Shown piece by piece: positions 9,131 to 22,150 of a stretch of DNA of 64,000 nucleotides (position 1 is the first letter of the stretch; the number at the start of each line of letters is the position of its first letter). Where the stretch lies: assembly GCA_012934845.2 (NCBI GenBank), contig WNNJ02003183.1, positions 103,844 through 167,843 of the forward strand, written 5' to 3'. Source of the stretch: Pomphorhynchus laevis. Lineage: Eukaryota; Acanthocephala; Palaeacanthocephala; Echinorhynchida; Pomphorhynchidae. The notes beneath the pieces are model-generated. The model searched no databases and had not been told where the DNA came from. It saw only the letters and a program-made list of their open reading frames with translations. The position numbers and the translations under genes were made by a program.

Positions 9131-11235
9131 TTAGATCAGTATAAACTATTTAATATTAGATTTTATTAAAAATTAGATTTTATTAGATTTTAATAGATTT
9201 TATTTTAAATTAAAAATACAGATCAGATTAAATTTAATCTGATATTAATTGAATATTAGTAAAAGAATATTACCAGCTTTAATTGGAAGATAATTTTTTA
9301 TTACGTTTTGCCATAATTGACTTTTGCAATTGTGATGAGCGATTCACATAATACAATTTACAAATATTAATCACATAATATTTAAAAATTTGCAATTTAC
9401 GAATTCAAATTTAATTAAAACTATTTTTAAACAAACGTATAATTTATTTGAAAATATAATTTATTAGCTGTTTATTCATTTGAAATTAAGCCGTGACGAT
9501 AGTACTGTTCATATGCCTATGATTAAGCATACGTTGGATTTCACAACTTCTTAAGTTGATAACAAAGTATGAATTTGGTGATATCTCTACGTTTTCAACA
9601 AATTTGAAAAAAAACCCTTAATTATAATTTAAAATTTAGCAATATTAAGCTGAATTCTTCGTTACTTATAATTATTAATTATAAAGGATATGCGATATTT
9701 TTAAAATAGTCTAGAAGCGAATGGAAGTTTAAAATTTCAAGAAAATAAAAATAACGAAATATTTAGGTCAGCCAAATATCAGCCTAAAATTTCGGCAAAC
9801 TAAATCTGTAGATAAATGTTCTATTTTGGCATTTATAAATTGCCAAATATTATTTATTTGTATTGTTACATTATTCGACATTTGCATTATTTATTTATCT
9901 AAATTTTAGAATAATACTTTCTATTATTTACATTTATATAGCGTATAAATGTCTTTAATGGATCTATATGTAGATATCATCATACAGATTAAGAAAAATG
10001 TAGTGTAAAAGTCGAGATACTAAAATATTTAATATATCGATAAATATATTAGACTTATATTAAATGATGATATAATAGGAAAGCAAGTATTTAAATAGTA
10101 AGTAATTAATATAGTAGGATAATATACCGTAATCGATACGATGTTTATTTAAACTTCTGAATTTTGATACACCTCATACGCTCTCAGTTTAATAACCAAA
10201 GGATTTGTCATTGATTTAATTTAAAAAATCATTAAAAAATTTATTCTATAAAATTTTAATTTTATTATTTTAATTTAACTACATTTTTAATTTAAAAATA
10301 ATTTTAGTTTTAGTTTCTGTATATTTAGAGAGCTAAAAATGTTACATTTAATTAATGATAAGTAATTAAAGACAATTAAATGTCTTTCATTTAATTAATG
10401 ACAAGAAAATAAGCTTCAAAAAATAGTTGATTGTTCCTCTTTCAAAATCTTCCTATTGAAATAATGGAAAAGGTTTCAGGATAAACTTTAAAAATATCTT
10501 TAAATTGAAACAAATGTACGACAGGAGCATCTTCAAAATGGGTCACAAACAACTAACGATCTTTTGATGCTTAGAAAGTGTGACTGTTGTACGCGAAAGG
10601 CAGTCAAAAATCTTTATTGATATATAAAGACATATTTTAAAAACATATATTAAACCACAGAACACTCCTGACGACAAGTAAGTTAACCTAAACGTTTTGC
10701 TCTTTGCTTTTAGTTAAACAATTTTAAAGAAGACTTTTAATTTCTTAAGCAACCACAATTTAAGAATTTAAGATATGGTTATATTTGTTAAGAATTTCCG
10801 GTTTATATAGTTTGCAGTTGTAAATTGCTTTGCTCACTCAACTGAATGTATCTTTGTTATCTGACCTTATGTATAAGAGGATAGATAATTATTGCATTGC
10901 AACATGACTATCCATCTAAGGAAAACCTCTTCATACAAGAACGCTCACCGTTAAGGTTCATTGTTACCGTTTAATTCGTTTCAAGACATAAAATGCTCAA
11001 CTAATATATCAGAAGGATCTCTGATATTGGTATATTTTAATATATTTTGCTTTATATTGGTATAAACAATATAAAATGTCTGATATTAGTATATAGACGG
11101 TTTAAAAGTACCGAGAGAATAGCGAGAATCTACAACTAAGATATTATAAAAAGGGAAATGATACGTTGGAGATCCGAACACCTACAGGGGAATCGCAATA
11201 TCATATTACCAAAATATTTACCAAGAAATTAAAAT
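9131..11235. other. AT-rich intergenic DNA, no gene seen
   Basis: Strongly AT-rich with no frame longer than a few dozen codons that looks coding, and no recognised repeat apart from simple A/T runs. I cannot exclude small host exons. Confidence 0.5.
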
Positions 11236-11770
11236 AACAATGTCTCAATCTAAGATATACGGTGTGTTCGTGGACTTTAAGAACTCGGCAACTATTAATC
11301 AGTAAATTAAACACTATCACAATATAAAAGGACGAATGAGTGATTTGATTATTAGACTCTTAAGCAATAAAGTACATATATTAAGACGGCAATGTATATT
11401 CTAAACAATTAAACCAGCAGCAAGGTATTTAACAAGACACTTTGATCCCGCTACTTTTCGCATTCTTCATAAGTGATTTACCTGATGTTATGATCTCTGG
11501 CTGTACTGGAGTGAAAGTTATTTTTTATGCTGATTATTTAGTTATTTTATGTAGAGATATAAATACTTTATAATTTATTATGAAAACTTGATATTTATGT
11601 AAATTAGAATATCTTGGTTGTGAATACCGGAGAATCACAGATCAGGTTAAATTCAGGCGTTGAGGTTAATTAGCTAAAACCGATGTCGCAAAGTATAAAA
11701 AGTAAACATAAAATTTACAAATAAACACAATTATTTAGGAATACATTTTATATCCAGATGGAGTTTTAAA
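11236..11770 (+). mobile_element. LINE reverse-transcriptase relic
   Basis: Decayed plus-strand RT: FVDFKNSATIN near 11268 matches the motif A neighbourhood (FVDFxKAFDxxN). Further on come a motif B remnant, DLxxxxxGCTG, then LEYLGCEYRRITDQVKF near 11605-11650, resembling the post-YADD region of R1/CR1-like LINEs. Many stops and frame changes. A short ancient relic; clade uncertain. Confidence 0.4.
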
Positions 11771-12539
11771 TCACATTTAGAATTTAAGAAATCATTAATT
11801 ATAGATTGTTTTAAAGGAACGAAGAAGAATATATTTTCTTTATTTAAAAGTATAATATTTCGATAGCTTCTTATATCATCATCAGGATTAAATTAAAATT
11901 TAAACTTTATGATTAGAATTAAAACTCAATCATAATAATTATATTAATAAACACACAAGTTTTGAAAACCCCATCCGTAGATGGATTTTGACTGATATAA
12001 TCGAAGCTAACATACGGCCTAAACGCGATATGGGAGGATTTGTAATATATGATTTTAAACTTATTGATGGTGTTCTCTGTTACTGTCTGAAATTGTTGAT
12101 GTATATATCAAATAAGATCCGTAATAGCTCTGATTACAGGTTGCAACACACTCACTATCAGTGACAACAAATTTAGTCAGTTTCATAATTGGGAAGATAA
12201 ACTAGAAATAATGAATTTGGAATTAGGTAAAACAATAGCAATATTACAAGACAAATAGAAAACCGCATTATATTCAAATAGAATTACGGTTATTCGAACA
12301 TCGATAACAAGATATCATCATAAAATTTTCAACAATAGACAAGCATTCCATGATATAATTTCATCATATGTGTCAATTATTCCAAAAATCTTGCGAATCC
12401 TTGCTGTATGCGACGCACTGTGAAAAACTGGTAGGTCAAAGTCTTTCGAGTGTCAAAAGTAAACGATAAATAGTATAAAGTAAAAGACATGAAACATGCT
12501 AACTATCTCAAAATTATTGAAACAAAAGTCTTAAGTTAA
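11771..12539. other. AT-rich DNA, no gene seen
   Basis: Between two LINE relics. It may include further decayed LINE sequence, but nothing is readable with confidence. Confidence 0.4.
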
Positions 12540-13760
12540 ATGTGTAGCCTTGTGAACGGTATTTGTTTTTATTTTTTTGCCGAAAAGTGCGTGTTTTTAA
12601 TTTTCGAATGATCGTGGTGTTACGGAATTTTTTTGACCTAACAAATGCTTTCAACAATGCCAATCACTCTATTCTCCTCAAAATCTTTAAACATTATATG
12701 ACATCACTTCTTCAGAGCACTGCGGTAACTACTAAGTACAAACGTAGGACGCAAATTTGATAACGTTAACATTTCCTCTTCTATCACTCAAAACTAGGGA
12801 GTACTTCAATGAGATATACCCAGCCCTCTTCTAATTTCTGTTTTTATCGAAACATTCCTTTATATTGTACTTGATTGCATCTATGAGCAGAAATTTTTCT
12901 GATTGTGGCACGATATTATCCTCACAGGTTTGATCTTATCTTTGATACAGCAGGACGCTACTAATCAGTCTGGGTGGGTCTCATCAGCTGCTGACCCAGA
13001 CCTACATTTCACGTTTCGACCCTTATTATCTGCTTTATGGGTCGAAACGTGAAATGTAGGTCTGGGTCAGCAGCTGATGAGACCCACCCAGACTGATTAG
13101 TAGCGTCCTGCTGTATCAAAGATAAGATCAAACCTGTGAGGATAATATCGTGCCACAATCAGACAAATTATTTTTTATCTTCAATTGAAATATCCTTCTA
13201 CATGGTCTCTCCGTCTACACTTAGATCATAAATATTGTAAATTTACGACTTTCATTTAATGTTTAACAAACTAAAAAGTATCTCTTTGCAAGGTGCTCTT
13301 CGTTATTCTTAAGTCATGCTGGAATTAATAATCACATATGATCGTCCCGTCTTCTGAAGTGACCTGTCTGTCAGTATTTTCCAACAAATTGACGCATGCA
13401 AATGGCGTTTTATTAAAATGTCTTTGACCTTTCTCCTAAAATCCACTCCACTCAAGTCGCCGCACTCACTCTTACCATTTACTCACGTTTGACCTTCGAA
13501 ATCGGTTGCTGCTTGCGTCAAACAGAATCTTCTGCCTTCCAACAACACTCCGAACTGTGGTTTGACAAGTTTCTTAACGTCGATCCAAAAATAAAACTAG
13601 CCGCTAATAATCTCCAATTTTTATAGCAGCAAGTTCAAGCTACGAAGATACCAGTTTTCGTTCGCGCCCACATTTACGGAGAAAACGATAAATTATGTAC
13701 GATCCGCATCCCTTGTTATATACGCTCAAATTGTTGCCGATGCAAATAGTGTCATTTATT
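12540..13760 (+). mobile_element. LINE RT relic interrupted by a fold-back element
   Basis: Plus-strand RT remnants: DLTNAFNNANHSILLKIF (12637-12690) is motif A. It is followed by NVNISSSITQNWGVLQ and IPSPLLISVF (motif B, near 12760-12850). After the palindrome at 12892-13169, LFARCSSLFLSHAGI-like sequence near 13285-13330 fits the thumb region. Stops and shifts throughout. The palindrome sits between motif B and the thumb and so inserted into an already integrated LINE. Confidence 0.5.
12892..13169. repeat. near-perfect palindrome, arms about 131 bp, 16-bp centre
   Basis: Arms 12892-13022 and 13039-13169 are reverse complements with about one difference. The centre is TTATTATCTGCTTTAT. Each arm contains ACCTACATTTCACGTTTCGA and CTCATCAGCTGCTGACC blocks. 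Such a structure would cruciform or fold as RNA. Half copies occur at 6510-6605 and 38822-38930, and related, more diverged units at 53990-55640. No coding capacity. Confidence 0.9.
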
Positions 13761-16500
13761 GTGTTCCGATTTCTCATGTATTCAATTACCCATACTTGCC
13801 ACGACACTTAACCACATTGATTTATGACAATAGAACTTTTCATAATTACTCGCCCTATCAATCACTAATATTCTGTTCTCGCTCTATCAATATATGCCTA
13901 TATCGCCCAATAAAAAACTACAATTAATTATTCCCACAAATTAGAAGTGCATAGGTATATTCCTTAGTTACTCTAAGACATTGGAAACTGGCCTGCAAAT
14001 TAAATAAGTAATTTACTATTTAGAAGCTAAAAAAGTTTAAAGGAATTGTCTTTACTTTATAACTGGTTGACATTTTTATGTATATGATTGTATTCTGCCC
14101 CAGCTGAGAGGCTGCGATGGGCTTTTCCAATTAATTCTCAAAATATTATTAATTATTAATGTAGATAAATTTATTTATCTGCATAACATTTCGGTAGAGA
14201 TTGAAAAACAAACACATATTGCGGTCAGTAAACAGGCAGTAAAATGTATTTAACATCGATTATAAACATGTTAATACATCAATGGGACCTTGGCATTTGT
14301 GCGGTTCATTAGGATCTGCGATGTTTCCCAATATCAGCTTATCCTAATTTAGTCGAATGTGGACAATAAAAATCATGCAGTTAGGATGCACAAGAAGAGT
14401 CACATAATATACGTTTACATTAAATGGAGGGATACTTGATGAATTGGAATATTAACAATGTAAAATTTATCATGATAACCATGAATAGATCGCGCGAACA
14501 TAATTAGAGCAGGGAGGAATACGATATAATATAACGACCGATGTAGAATAACATTTCACTAAAATATAAACAATGTTCTAAATCTGTTCTGACAGTTATC
14601 AATTTGAGCAAAGTTCGAATTAATTATTAATAATTTATCATTAATAATAATTATATTAAATAATAATTATATTATTTAAAAAATAATTGTTAATATTTAA
14701 TAAATAATTCATAGTAATTAATATTAAGACTAAGTAACATTAATACTAAACAACTCAAATCTTAATGAAATTAAATATCTCCATCGATCTTGAATCAATT
14801 ACTTTCCAATACTGTCTAATCTTGTGTTTCTCCAGCATTCACATATACTAAAAATTTCATGTGACTTTGAATAATTAAGATCCTTAATGATTATATTCTC
14901 AAACAACATACCTAATTTCAACACTAGCAATTAAACTCGTATTTCCTATAAATTTTATTGTTTATTCATTGTACAGGGTATTGTACCTTCATATGTCTCT
15001 TATTTTATAGTTATTTTTTGCCCAAAACCGAAAATCGAAGTTGCTTTAATAAATTCTCTATAAATTTTCAATATTTATAATTAGTAATAATTAATTAATA
15101 ATAATTAAAAGTTATTAACTTCAGTTATTATTCTAAGAGATCATAAGAGATCGTTATCAGAGATCATTATTTGTTAGGTTATTACTCACGTCATAACATA
15201 ACGTGAGCTTGGAATTATCCATAACCTAAATATCTTCTTGAAATATATATAATGTTATATAATTATAATCGTGATTATATTTTATATTAATTTGACTATA
15301 TATTTTCAAAAAGATGAAAAATTATTGATTACTCGATTGCAATCAACTTACTTGATAGTAAATAAATACTTTTAAAGAGATACCCTTATTTAAAGTGATA
15401 AGCTATTTTTGAAATGGCTTATCAATTATGTAAATAAAAGACTTTTGATTATTTACAGAAATAGTATGGGTTGAATACTAATAAAACAAATTCCTAATTA
15501 CTAGAAATTTATTAGAATAATAACTTATTATTGTCGCTTTTCAAGAAAATCATAAAGATTTAAGTTATGTCCTTAATCTTTTATAACTAATTAAATTTTA
15601 ATATTTGAAAGAATGCTTAATTCTTTTGATTTTAATCCTGATATTAGTTCTATCGGGATTTTCCTTGTCAAATCTTGATATTATTAGTTCTATCGGGATT
15701 TTCCTTGATATTATTTTTATGTATTTTTGTTTCAACTTTAATCGGTTACTTAGCAATTTATAAACTTAAATGCTTTCGCTTATAATTTAAGAGATAAGAT
15801 ACAAATCAATAATTCAAAATACATACTTTAGTTTTTATATTTCTAAAATGCCAAGGTGACGAATCACTTTACTTATTACAATCTATTAATTAAGTGCACC
15901 AATTATGATTAATCTTTAAAAATAAAGGTTTAATAGTAAATTTGCTATTCTAGAAAATTACATATTTTCGAAATTCGGATAAATTCCAGAGATTGGTATA
16001 ATATATTAATATAATATATAATATATATCAATATAATATATTATACTATGTATAATTCAAGAGATTAGTATTCAATATAAATATCAAATATCACAAAATA
16101 TTATCATAATCTTTTGTTTATCCGTGCAGGTGTACTTCAACAAAGCCATATCAAGTATGAAAAATCAAGAAATTTAAGTTAATTTTGGATTCAATTTGTG
16201 TTCGCGTACATTTAATGTTTATCGTTATTGGCAAGCTGTTATGCTTGCCAATTCAAAATGGCCAATGAAACAAATTATATCAAGTATGAACTAAACAAGT
16301 TTGCGATATGATCCTACTTTGTTAAAGAGTATCTTGAATGTGGATTTAAATATACTTTTAACATATGTGACGTTTTAAACTTGCTTGTTTTAGCTCGGTT
16401 GTCTTTATTTATTAATAAAACTTTTAACTTGCAATGTAAGTGGTGACGCAAAGAGTTAATTTGATAAAAATTATGTCAACTTTTATTTACAACATGAATG
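13761..16500. other. AT-rich DNA, no gene seen
   Basis: Low-complexity A/T sequence. A short tandem duplication containing TTAGTTCTATCGGGATTTTC lies at about 15640-15712. TA-rich runs lie near 16010-16060. No domain or coding frame recognised. Confidence 0.5.
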
Positions 16501-16690
16501 CCAACAGGTTGACATTCGTGATGAGACCACCCTGTAGCGATGAGTAGACTAAGGTCAATGTGGTACCGTCGAAGTTTTGTTGCTACATGACCACTTTGAT
16601 GAGACGACCTTTTAGTGATGAGTAGACTAAGATCGAAACGCCATATTGAGGGTTAGGCATCTGTGGTAGGTGCATCACGGGTTAAGTTTC
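16500..16690 (+). repeat. repeat with hammerhead-like GATGAG...GAAAC blocks
   Basis: Two internal blocks contain GCGATGAGTAGACTAAGGTC and GTGATGAGTAGACTAAGATC, the second followed by GAAACGCC. A related copy is at 22620-22760. The order GAUGAG, short stem, GAAAC resembles a degenerate hammerhead core, but three extra bases separate GAUGA from the GAC-GUC stem, so it does not fit the consensus. Flanking lines carry repeated AAAGTTGACATAAT and ATTATGTCAACTTT, an inverted pair around 16475-16500 and 16735-16765. Confidence 0.4.
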
Positions 16691-17615
16691 ACTAAGAAAT
16701 TTTTAAAAAAGTATTACAGTTTTCATCATTTTTCTTGTTGTAAATAAAAGTTGACATAATTTCTTTCAGACTAATAAAACATTTATTAATAAAACTTTAT
16801 TAAATACTAAATACCTGTACTAAATACCTGTACTAAATACCTGCGGTGTCTTTAATATAATGTTGTGGTTAAAGCACGTTAAAAAGCTATAAAAGTAATT
16901 GATATACTTTCTAATTTATGATAAATTACGAGCATATTATTAGCTGAAGGTATAAGGTTTGACAAAGGTTAATATTTATCAAATGCGTAGTAAAAAGTTT
17001 GACTTTTTCTCCTAGATAAAGCAGATCGGCAAGCTATCGTAATTATAGTTTGTTTTTTGTTGTTTTTATCGAAGCATTTAAAGTTTATTCTTCCGCATTT
17101 GTTCACGCATACCTTTGATATTTATCGTAATTACCAAAATACCAAAGAAACCTTTGTGAAGAGAAGTGTCGTTTTAGATATTTTTTATAGTAGCATCAAA
17201 ATTTGTAAATTTTGAATAGATCGCTATATGTCAGCGAAATATATAAAAAAGAGTGTGTGTATGTAACCTTCGCATCTGTATTGTTGCCTAAACATGATAA
17301 TAGATAAAGCTGTGATTTTTTTGAAAAATAACAATCTCCTTCCTACAGCAGAAGCAACACTTTGAGATAATTTTTGTGGATGCTGAATAGAGAGAAGGCA
17401 TCTCATTTTTGCATCACCTCAAGACTTGGGTGTCAAAATAATATTTTTCCATATAAATACACATTATATAGGAATATAAAAGCTGAAAGAACTTTTATAA
17501 AAGCTAAAAGAAGTACACAAGAACTTTTTTCAACATTTTAAAGATTAGTTTCTGTTGATAAATCTCTACAATGTTCAACTGAAAATTAAAATCAAGCCAC
17601 GAATGAAAGATAATA
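16691..17615. other. AT-rich DNA upstream of the Shisa-like exon
   Basis: No readable exon found, although a first exon with a signal peptide for the downstream gene might lie here or further away. A triplicated CTGTACTAAATAC-type motif is at about 16800-16845. Confidence 0.4.
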
Positions 17616-18044
17616 ATGACTCCTGTTATTAATACAAAGTCCATTTGCGAGGGCTGGCAGTCTCAGCACGGACTTTGGAATAACGGATTTGATTGTCCTT
17701 CGGGATTATATTGCTGTCTAACTAAGAGCGGTGATCGCACATGTTGTCAACAAGGAGATCCAACTCCAGATTCCACAATTGAACACCGTAAAATTTCACT
17801 AAGCTGGCCTTCATCAATAGCTAACACAATTAAAAGTCCATACCTGACTATAGTGATATCGCCAACATTCGCACATACCGTTGGTGTGATTATGATTCTA
17901 ATTACATTCTTATTGGCTTTACTGATAGCAATTATGCTTTATCGGTACGGCGCTAAACTACGTAAATCAAGAAACAACAGTCGGCTGTCAAGGACCCCGA
18001 GTGTTCATCGAATCCCACAGCTGAATATTTATCCACCAAAATGA
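17616..18044 (+). CDS. Shisa-like single-pass membrane protein (last or only exon)
   Basis: A 142-residue frame with the Shisa N-terminal cysteine domain: ICEGW at 10-14, GLWNNGFDCP at 19-28, YCC at 32-34 and TCC at 42-44, so six cysteines (11, 27, 33, 34, 43, 44) in the Shisa order. A strong membrane segment spans about residues 86-108, followed by a basic cytosolic stretch (YRYGAKLRKSR) and a short proline-containing tail. Shisa proteins trap Wnt/FGF receptors in the ER or modulate other membrane receptors; which role applies here is unknown. No signal peptide is visible. An in-frame TGA lies at 17604-17606, so either translation starts at this ATG or an upstream exon joins between 17607 and the first cysteine. 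No mobile-element features; a real host gene is likely. Confidence 0.65.
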   Translation: MTPVINTKSICEGWQSQHGLWNNGFDCPSGLYCCLTKSGDRTCCQQGDPTPDSTIEHRKISLSWPSSIANTIKSPYLTIVISPTFAHTVGVIMILITFLLALLIAIMLYRYGAKLRKSRNNSRLSRTPSVHRIPQLNIYPPK

Positions 18045-18399
18045 ACATTCAAATAATTAGTGTATATTAATCAGTGGTTTATGTTATAATCGATTTGTGT
18101 ATAAAATATTCGATCGTGATTTTGCTTCAAGTATTAAGAATATCATTTTATGTATAAATATTATATGATAATTAAAATTATATCATATTTGACAAATTAT
18201 TATTCACCGTGAATAATATTATTATATTATAATATTATTATAATATTATTATTATAATATTAATCACCGGAAATATAACCTCTGTTAGAAATACTGAAAC
18301 TAAGTATTATTGATACGACATTATTATTCTATGCTAATTTTCTGTAGTTAAGAAAATTAGAAAATTAAGAAAATTAATATACTATCCACTTGCCTGTTC
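18045..18399. other. AT-rich 3' flank of the Shisa-like exon
   Basis: Contains an imperfect palindromic TATTATAATATT run at about 18205-18265. No gene seen. Presumed 3' UTR and intergenic DNA. Confidence 0.45.
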
Positions 18400-20945
18400 T
18401 TACTTCCCCCTGATGTCCTTGTCAACCTTTACTAATACCAAGTTTCTTCCATCATCAATTACATTCTCTAACTCCGGAAATTTTACCATCAAGTAAACAC
18501 TCTCCTCTTTGATTTGACAGTGAATTTCGCGCATGGAAGCGTGATCTTCGTCGCATACATAGGACTGTAAGCATTTTATTAATCTCAACACTATCATGCT
18601 ATTTCCATCTACGGTCAATTGCTCAACAAACGCCGTCATTATAGTTCGCTTCTTCAGACTAAAGCTACACTCTTTTAGAATAATCAACTTTTATTTTGAA
18701 TACCCATCGGTCACGCTGGAAAGTATTAAATCGACTCCTTCCGCGTGCCTCTTCTTTGTTCGTTTGCTCAATCGATCCTTCAATCTGCGCTAGTTATCTC
18801 GGATTTAAACTTTACAATGTATGCCGTACTTTCCCACTTTTTAGTTACTCTTCATCATTATCATATCATGCATTTCGAACTGTTTCATCTATCATATGTG
18901 TCTTCTTATGAAATTATCGTACTGATATATCCAATCACCAACTCTTAATCTCCGCATGATCTTTTAGCAACAAATGCCCTTATATATTACCCCCACACTA
19001 GTATATTTCTTCTGTAAACTATTTAACTCATGTATACGACTAAATATCTTCCCACTGCATGAAAGGCTGCCACTATCCGTCCGCTGTTAAAATCCAATCC
19101 CTTGACCTTAATCTTCCATCCTATTACCGTTATATTTCACTAATTCCTACTATTTCGAAACTTTTTGAAAAACTTGTTTTGCGCAATGTCATGCCCTACC
19201 TAAATTCGTCAAACTTGTTTTCTCAACACCAAGCTGCATACCGTAAAACCAGCTTCACTGAAACTGCTTGTCATAAGGTAATCAGTGATCTTCTCTGGCT
19301 CGCGATCAACAGTTATTCCCTGGTCATTTCGCTTGATTTGTCGTCAACTTTTAGCATTATAGATCACTACATTCTCCTTCACCTCCTTCGACATCGTTAT
19401 GGCTTCTCCACCTCCACTCTTAAATGGTTTGCGTCATATCTTATTGAGCGCTCTGCCACTGTATCGTCCGTCAATGCAGTTAGTGCATCGTCCGCTATAT
19501 CCCGTGGTGTACCGCAAAGAGAGACATGTACCGATCTCTCACTGGAGATCTCGGTCCACTTTGCTTATCATTTAAATGTTATGGCATGCGATATGCAGAT
19601 AGCATCCTCATCTATTCGTCCGCATTCAATTCATCCTTAACTACACTCTTCGCTTCGGTTTCATCCTGCCTAGAATCTTTATCTGGCAACTTTTCATTCA
19701 TTAGAATGCTGGTAAATCACACGAAATCTTGTGTTCTTAGAATCCATCCTTCCCGCATTCAGATTCAATTTTATCCTAATCTCTTTTTCAATGGACATCG
19801 CCTTTCTTTCGTGGATTCACTAAAATTTCTCTGAGTAATTATAAACTCCTTTCTCTCGTTTTCATCATTTGCACTACAAAGGTTCATTCCTGTTATCCTA
19901 TTCTTCGTGACATTCCTCGCATCCGATGATGAATGTCACGAAGAAAATGCCATCCTGCTCGTTTTCCAATGGTCACTGACGTCTTTGCGTGGAGTCGCTA
20001 ACATTTTTCGGAGTAATTAATGACTCCTCTCTCATTCTCATCATTTTCATAAAACGGTTTGTTCCTTTTATCCTATTCTCCTTGACATTCATCACATTCG
20101 AAAAACCATCAATTTTTCCATTTCCAACACTCTAATGACCTCCCTCTTGCTACCTCGTATTGACATTTTTCTCAAACTCCCCATCTTGTGTTACTGCCCC
20201 TCTCTATCGCTTTCTTCCCACTGCAGCGCGCATACCCTCCTGCTAGCTCGTATTGACTATTGCATCTCATTTTTCTCAAACTCCATATCTTGTGTTACTG
20301 CCCCTCTGTATCGCTTTCTTCCCGCTGCAGCGCGCATACCTCTTCGACGCCGGCGTCTGATTCCATCTACAATGAACTTATCAACTTCATTGGCTCAATG
20401 CACAGAATCGAGTTTTATATTAATATGCCGTTCTCGCTTTTCGTTTACATTCTCATCCCCTCTTTATCTTAACATAAAATTACATGGTGCTGAACATTCT
20501 TCCTCCAGAGCACTGAGCTCAAGCAATCAGTTCCTGATACACATTCCTCGTCTTCCTTCAGATCACTTAGCTCAAACAATCAGTTCCTGCTATACATTCC
20601 TCGTCATCAGTCGAACTTTGGCCCGTGTTTCTGTCTAATTTCTATGTCTCTCATTTGGAATTCTCTTCCCCTTTATCTTCGTTGCCAGCCTAACCTCACG
20701 ATATTTAAATCCATGATTCGCACCTTTCTACTGAGTAACCACGCGCTACAACTAAGCTAGCAATGATATCCGAATTTTTCAATGTTCCAACGTCAACTAC
20801 GTGGTACGGACTTAGTCACATCATATTTTTTATAAAAATTTGATGTGACTGAATATAAAAAATATGAAAATAAAATATGAAAATAAAATATGAAAAAATA
20901 TATATTTTTTTTTATTTTCGTGGACTCGTAAGCGGCCTGTTTGTA
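18400..20945 (+). mobile_element. L2/CR1-like LINE relic, 5'-truncated
   Basis: Plus-strand ORF2 remnant. It begins in the region between endonuclease and RT (EFRAWKRDLRRIHRT near 18520; NTHRSRWKVLNRLLPR near 18697-18745). RT follows at 19059-19640: PSYYRYISLIPTISKLFEKL, HQAAYRKTSFTETA, motif A SLDLSSTFSIIDH, then a degraded GVPQ motif. The C-terminal part is duplicated in pieces (20135-20640, with CVTAPLYRFLPAAAR appearing twice). It ends with SLIWNSLPLYLRCQP and LTIFK, a hallmark of L2/CR1 C-termini. The 3' tail is near 20930-20960. Frame interrupted many times; old. Confidence 0.75.
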
Positions 20946-21479
20946 TGATCCACTAAAAAAATAATAAATATATCTATCTTATCAAATGATATAATATTTC
21001 AGTTATAAGATATCATATTTCAGTTGGCAAAATAGCGAAGACAATTTGACAAATTTATTAGCATCTATTGTATTTGATTTTGAGGTAAAATTAAATTAGC
21101 GAATCGCAAATTAAAATTATAAATAGGAAAATGTATAGCATTCTTTGGAAAATTTACGAGGTTACAAAAACCTGCCCATCATTCCATAAGGCTGTCTTAT
21201 TTTTCGAATAACAATTATTCATACTATTTGGATATTAACTGAAAAAATCGAAGTGATTAAATTATAAATTTTAGATTATTCTTGTAAGTTCCAGATTATT
21301 CATGTTGCTGGATAAATCTTGACCAAATATTGATACCGAATGCAAAAGGGGTGTATCTTCATGCATTAACTTATCTTGTTCCTGCAACAGCGATGTGCCC
21401 GTTGCAAAGGATATAAATGCCTGATAGCAAATCACGCGTATATAAATTGCAGGGCAGGGAATTGTACAAATAAATCTTA
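20946..21479. other. AT-rich DNA, no gene seen
   Basis: No domain or repeat recognised. A TATAAAT-containing stretch and A-rich leader lie just before the next relic. Confidence 0.4.
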
Positions 21480-22150
21480 AAGGAATTGTAAAATGACAGA
21501 AGAGTTAAATCAAGTAAATGACAGCAAAATAAGCATCCTATGAAAACCCAATACCTTCGTTGATTTCGCGTGATTCACTTACTTCTAATTCTGTCGCGAC
21601 CGCTAGAAGTCACTTAGAAGTTTCACTTGTTAAAATTTATGAAGAGGTTGTAAAATGTATATCTAATGCATTAAGCTTTTCGCAGTGCACTGCTATCAGC
21701 AGGGAATTTATCAACATACTTCAGAGTTATTCTAATCAACATGCACCCCAAGGTTATGTATTTAAAAAACTGTACTTTGTCAATGCTACTACATCGTCCA
21801 ATTTCAATAAATCCATCGGCAACAAAGGATGACTGTGTGCATTTAGATATTGCATGTTCAGGTCTATTTGGCGGTGTAACAAAGCGGACGTTCTTCGACG
21901 TCACTATACATAATCCCTTTGCTCCATGTTACACTAATCAAACGCCTGCAAGCATAATTGAATTCCATGATAATAAGAAGCGTGCAAAATACATGGAAAA
22001 AGTGATCAACATCGAAAAATGCCTTGTTCATACAGTTTGTAGTTTCGGCATTGGCTCGAGTATTCAAGGAGCTGAGATCAGTGATGAAACTAATGCACAA
22101 AAGGAATATCAGGAATTCGAAAGTATGGTGATGGAATCAGCTCAATGAGA
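21480..22150 (+). pseudogene. relic of a retroelement-associated PD-(D/E)xK-like domain
   Basis: Two overlapping plus-strand frames (21560-21832 and 21741-22148). The second contains DDCVHLDIACSGLFGG, RTFFDVTIHNPFAP, a segment with EFHDNKKRAKYMEKV, and an IEKCLVHTVCSFGIG ending. The pattern LDI...GFxGG...R.F.DV...NPxAP...KKRxY resembles a C-terminal module I recall from reverse-transcriptase-bearing proteins of cnidarians and other invertebrates, where LD and DV may be nuclease metal ligands. This identification is from memory of the pattern. The frames are disrupted and no RT is next to it. An unrelated host gene is possible. Confidence 0.4.

Noticed and set aside
12563-12760. stand-alone 65-codon gene
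   Set aside because: It is the motif A part of a decayed LINE RT.
18400-18687. 95-codon minus-strand frame
   Set aside because: The plus strand here reads as the inter-domain region of an L2/CR1-like LINE; the minus frame is its shadow.
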